This document shows, piece after piece, positions 52,035 through 53,158 of a stretch of DNA of 53,158 nt; the stretch's first letter is position 1; every line of letters starts with the position of its first letter. The stretch lies in contig JAFTPQ010000065.1 of assembly GCA_017463205.1 (NCBI GenBank), positions 1-53,158 on the forward strand, written 5' to 3'. Both the position numbers and the translations under genes were made by a program. The DNA comes from Clostridia bacterium (lineage in GTDB: Bacteria; Bacillota; Clostridia; Christensenellales; Borkfalkiaceae). The notes below the pieces were generated by a model that searched no databases, was not told where the DNA came from, and saw only the letters and a list, made by a program, of their open reading frames with translations.

Positions 52035-52063
52035 GGGTCTGCCAATTGGTAGACCCGTTTTTT
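52035..52063 (+). terminator. Intrinsic terminator of rpsT
   Basis: 9-bp stem GGGTCTGCC/GGTAGACCC around AATT, followed by GTTTTTT. The 367-base space from rpsT to the next gene also holds the promoter at 52193-52221 and the repeats at 52234-52272; nothing else was seen. Confidence 0.92.
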
Positions 52064-52192
52064 CGTGATTCATTTCCTTTCTTTGTCCCTCTTTCATCCT
52101 TACCTATTCCTAACATTTTTTAAGAGTTTTTTTTCTGCAAACATTTTTTTACGGTTTCTTGTAAAAATATTTTAAAACTATATTGTAAACGT

Positions 52193-52221
52193 TTGACATC
52201 TTCCCCTCTTTTTCATATAAT
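52193..52221 (+). promoter_or_regulatory. Promoter of the XRE-cupin regulator
   Basis: TTGACA, 17 bp, TATAAT. The -35 lies in GTTTGACAT, a string also found in the repeat upstream of potA (52922-52930). Confidence 0.85.
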
Positions 52222-52233
52222 ATTTATCATAGA

Positions 52234-52272
52234 GTTTATTTTAACTAAACTTTTCGTTTATTATTAACAAAC
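52234..52272. repeat. Two near-identical 17-base repeats in the regulator leader, candidate operators
   Basis: GTTTATTTTAACTAAAC (52234-52250) and GTTTATTATTAACAAAC (52256-52272), 22 bases apart start to start, about two helical turns. Each is an imperfect palindrome with GTTT/AAAC ends. They follow the -10 by 12 bases, a position suited to autorepression. Confidence 0.45.
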
Positions 52273-52363
52273 CGCCACGATTGCGGATGTAATGAATGAC
52301 AAAAGGTTTGTTTTATTAAACTCTTATTTCATTATCAAGGCTTGTAAAGCATGGAGAGGCATT

Positions 52364-52897
52364 ATGAATTTAGGTCGTAAAATAAAACAAATGCGCCACC
52401 AAAAAGGCTTAACGCAAGAAGAATTAGCCGATCGATGCGAGCTGACAAAAGGTTATATTTCCCAATTGGAAAATAATTTGAACAGCCCTTCCATCGCAAC
52501 ACTGACGGATATCTTAGCGGCTTTGGGCAGCAATCTCGCTGAATTTTTCCGTGAAGAAACCGAAGAAAAAGTCGTATTTTCCAAAAATGAATTTTTTGAA
52601 AAAGATTCCGACGGTGTGCTATGGCATTGGCTGATCCCCAACGCGCAAAAAAATATGATGGAACCCGTATTGGTAGAACTCGCCGAAAACGTAGAAACGT
52701 CGGGGGATATCCCCCACGAAGGCGAAGAATTCGGTTACGTTTTAGAAGGCAGGATCGCCGTGGTGTTGGGCAATAAACATCATATCTGTAAAAAAGGCGA
52801 AGCCTTTTATTATCCAGCCAATAAACCGCACTCCATCATCAATAAAGGAAGCGGAAAGGCGCGTTTCCTTTGGATTTCTACCCCGCCTAATTTTTAG
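52364..52897 (+). CDS. XRE-family regulator with C-terminal cupin domain, probable control of potA
   Basis: A 177-residue PuuR-like regulator. Residues about 1-62 are a helix-turn-helix (GRKIKQMRHQKGLTQEELAD, then ELTKGYISQLENNLNSPSI); residues about 105-175 are a cupin barrel (HEGEEFGYVLEGRIAVVLG, then FYYPANKPHSIINKG) expected to bind a small ligand. The ATG at 52364 follows GGAGAGG; an earlier in-frame ATG at 52292 would add 24 residues without a ribosome site. The next gene is potA, so a role in sensing polyamines and controlling their uptake is likely, as with similar regulators placed before pot operons. Ligand identity is inference. Confidence 0.9.
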   Translation: MNLGRKIKQMRHQKGLTQEELADRCELTKGYISQLENNLNSPSIATLTDILAALGSNLAEFFREETEEKVVFSKNEFFEKDSDGVLWHWLIPNAQKNMMEPVLVELAENVETSGDIPHEGEEFGYVLEGRIAVVLGNKHHICKKGEAFYYPANKPHSIINKGSGKARFLWISTPPNF

Positions 52898-52898
52898 T

Positions 52899-52929
52899 AT
52901 TATGTCTGACAAAATAATTATGTTTGACA
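52899..52929. repeat. Direct repeat upstream of potA, candidate operator
   Basis: ATTATGTCTGACA (52899-52911) and ATTATGTTTGACA (52917-52929) differ by one base and are 18 bases apart. Each contains TGTCTGACA or TGTTTGACA, a perfect or near palindrome. They occupy the short space between the regulator and potA. Confidence 0.5.
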
Positions 52930-52974
52930 TAGTACCATTTCATAATCATCAATTTGATTTAGGAGATCGCTTAT

Positions 52975-53158
52975 ATGACCACAAAAGCTGAAAAAAACAA
53001 TCACATCATCGAACTGATCGACGTTTGCAAACAATTCGACGGGGTTTCCGTTGTTGAAAACATTAATTTATATGTAAGGAAAGGCGAATTTATAACCTTT
53101 CTCGGCCCTTCCGGTTGCGGAAAAACGACTACGTTACGTATGATCGCAGGTTTTGAAA
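52975..53158 (+). CDS. potA: Spermidine/putrescine ABC transporter ATP-binding protein PotA (partial, 3' end beyond window)
   Basis: Only the first 61 residues are in the window. The ATG at 52975 follows AGGAG by nine bases. The sequence reads as the start of a type I importer ATPase: [20 protein letters not shown], then Walker [21 protein letters not shown]. The Lys-Gln-Phe-Asp-Gly pattern and the XRE-cupin gene just upstream point to PotA of the polyamine importer; other importer ATPases of the same subfamily cannot be excluded from this fragment. Confidence 0.8.
   Translation, partial: MTTKAEKNNHIIELIDVCKQFDGVSVVENINLYVRKGEFITFLGPSGCGKTTTLRMIAGFE

Overview
The window reads as a chromosomal segment of a low-to-mid GC Firmicute, most likely an uncultured member of the Clostridia. 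The support is RNase Y, a Gram-positive mraZ-led division and cell-wall cluster, a MurE carrying the DNPR motif of meso-diaminopimelate ligases, a recA neighbourhood ordered as in Bacillus (ftsK/spoIIIE, pgsA, cinA, recA, rny), and canonical SigA promoters with 17-bp spacers almost everywhere. No CRISPR array, insertion sequence, phage gene or rRNA was seen. Most genes lie on the minus strand; a few short plus-strand units interrupt them.

Region by region. At 1-3735 a miaB-mutS unit runs off the left edge. At 3832-6072 there is a class A penicillin-binding protein. At 6126-14506 lies a probable operon read right to left: promoter, leader with a small ORF and intrinsic terminator, carA, a carB-dapF gene fusion, a small membrane protein, a cysteine desulfurase and thiI. 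At 14611-16689 are argJ and an acyl-ACP thioesterase whose promoter predicts a leaderless mRNA. At 16800-19968 is a 983-residue protein joining a PadR DNA-binding domain, a very long coiled coil and four membrane helices. At 20070-23266 come tRNA-Val, an ABC exporter, tRNA-Thr and a probable lipoprotein. At 23263-32882 are rny and the recA-cinA-pgsA-rimO-ftsK unit. At 32901-50674 sits a rearranged dcw cluster (mraZ, rsmH, ftsL, spoVD-type PBP, a sugar kinase, murE, mraY, murD, ftsW, murA, ftsQ, ftsA-like, ftsZ, murC) with a candidate small RNA between murC and ftsZ. At 50683-53158 are murI, rpsT, an XRE-cupin regulator and the start of potA.

The most unusual block is car. The CarA homologue has lost its glutaminase nucleophile (Cys to Gly) and its catalytic His (His to Asp). 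The downstream CarB is fused in frame to a DapF-like epimerase that has lost the first of its two catalytic cysteines (Cys to Gly) but kept the second. The neighbouring ArgJ is also divergent at active-site motifs. Together these suggest an ammonia-dependent carbamoyl-phosphate synthase with an appended, possibly repurposed, PLP-independent epimerase domain. Other points of note are the PadR-coiled-coil-membrane protein, the candidate small RNA with UCCUC motifs, the long out-of-frame overlap of murD and ftsW, and an acceptor-stem mismatch in tRNA-Val.

Functions were assigned by reading motifs and family resemblance only; no database search was possible.
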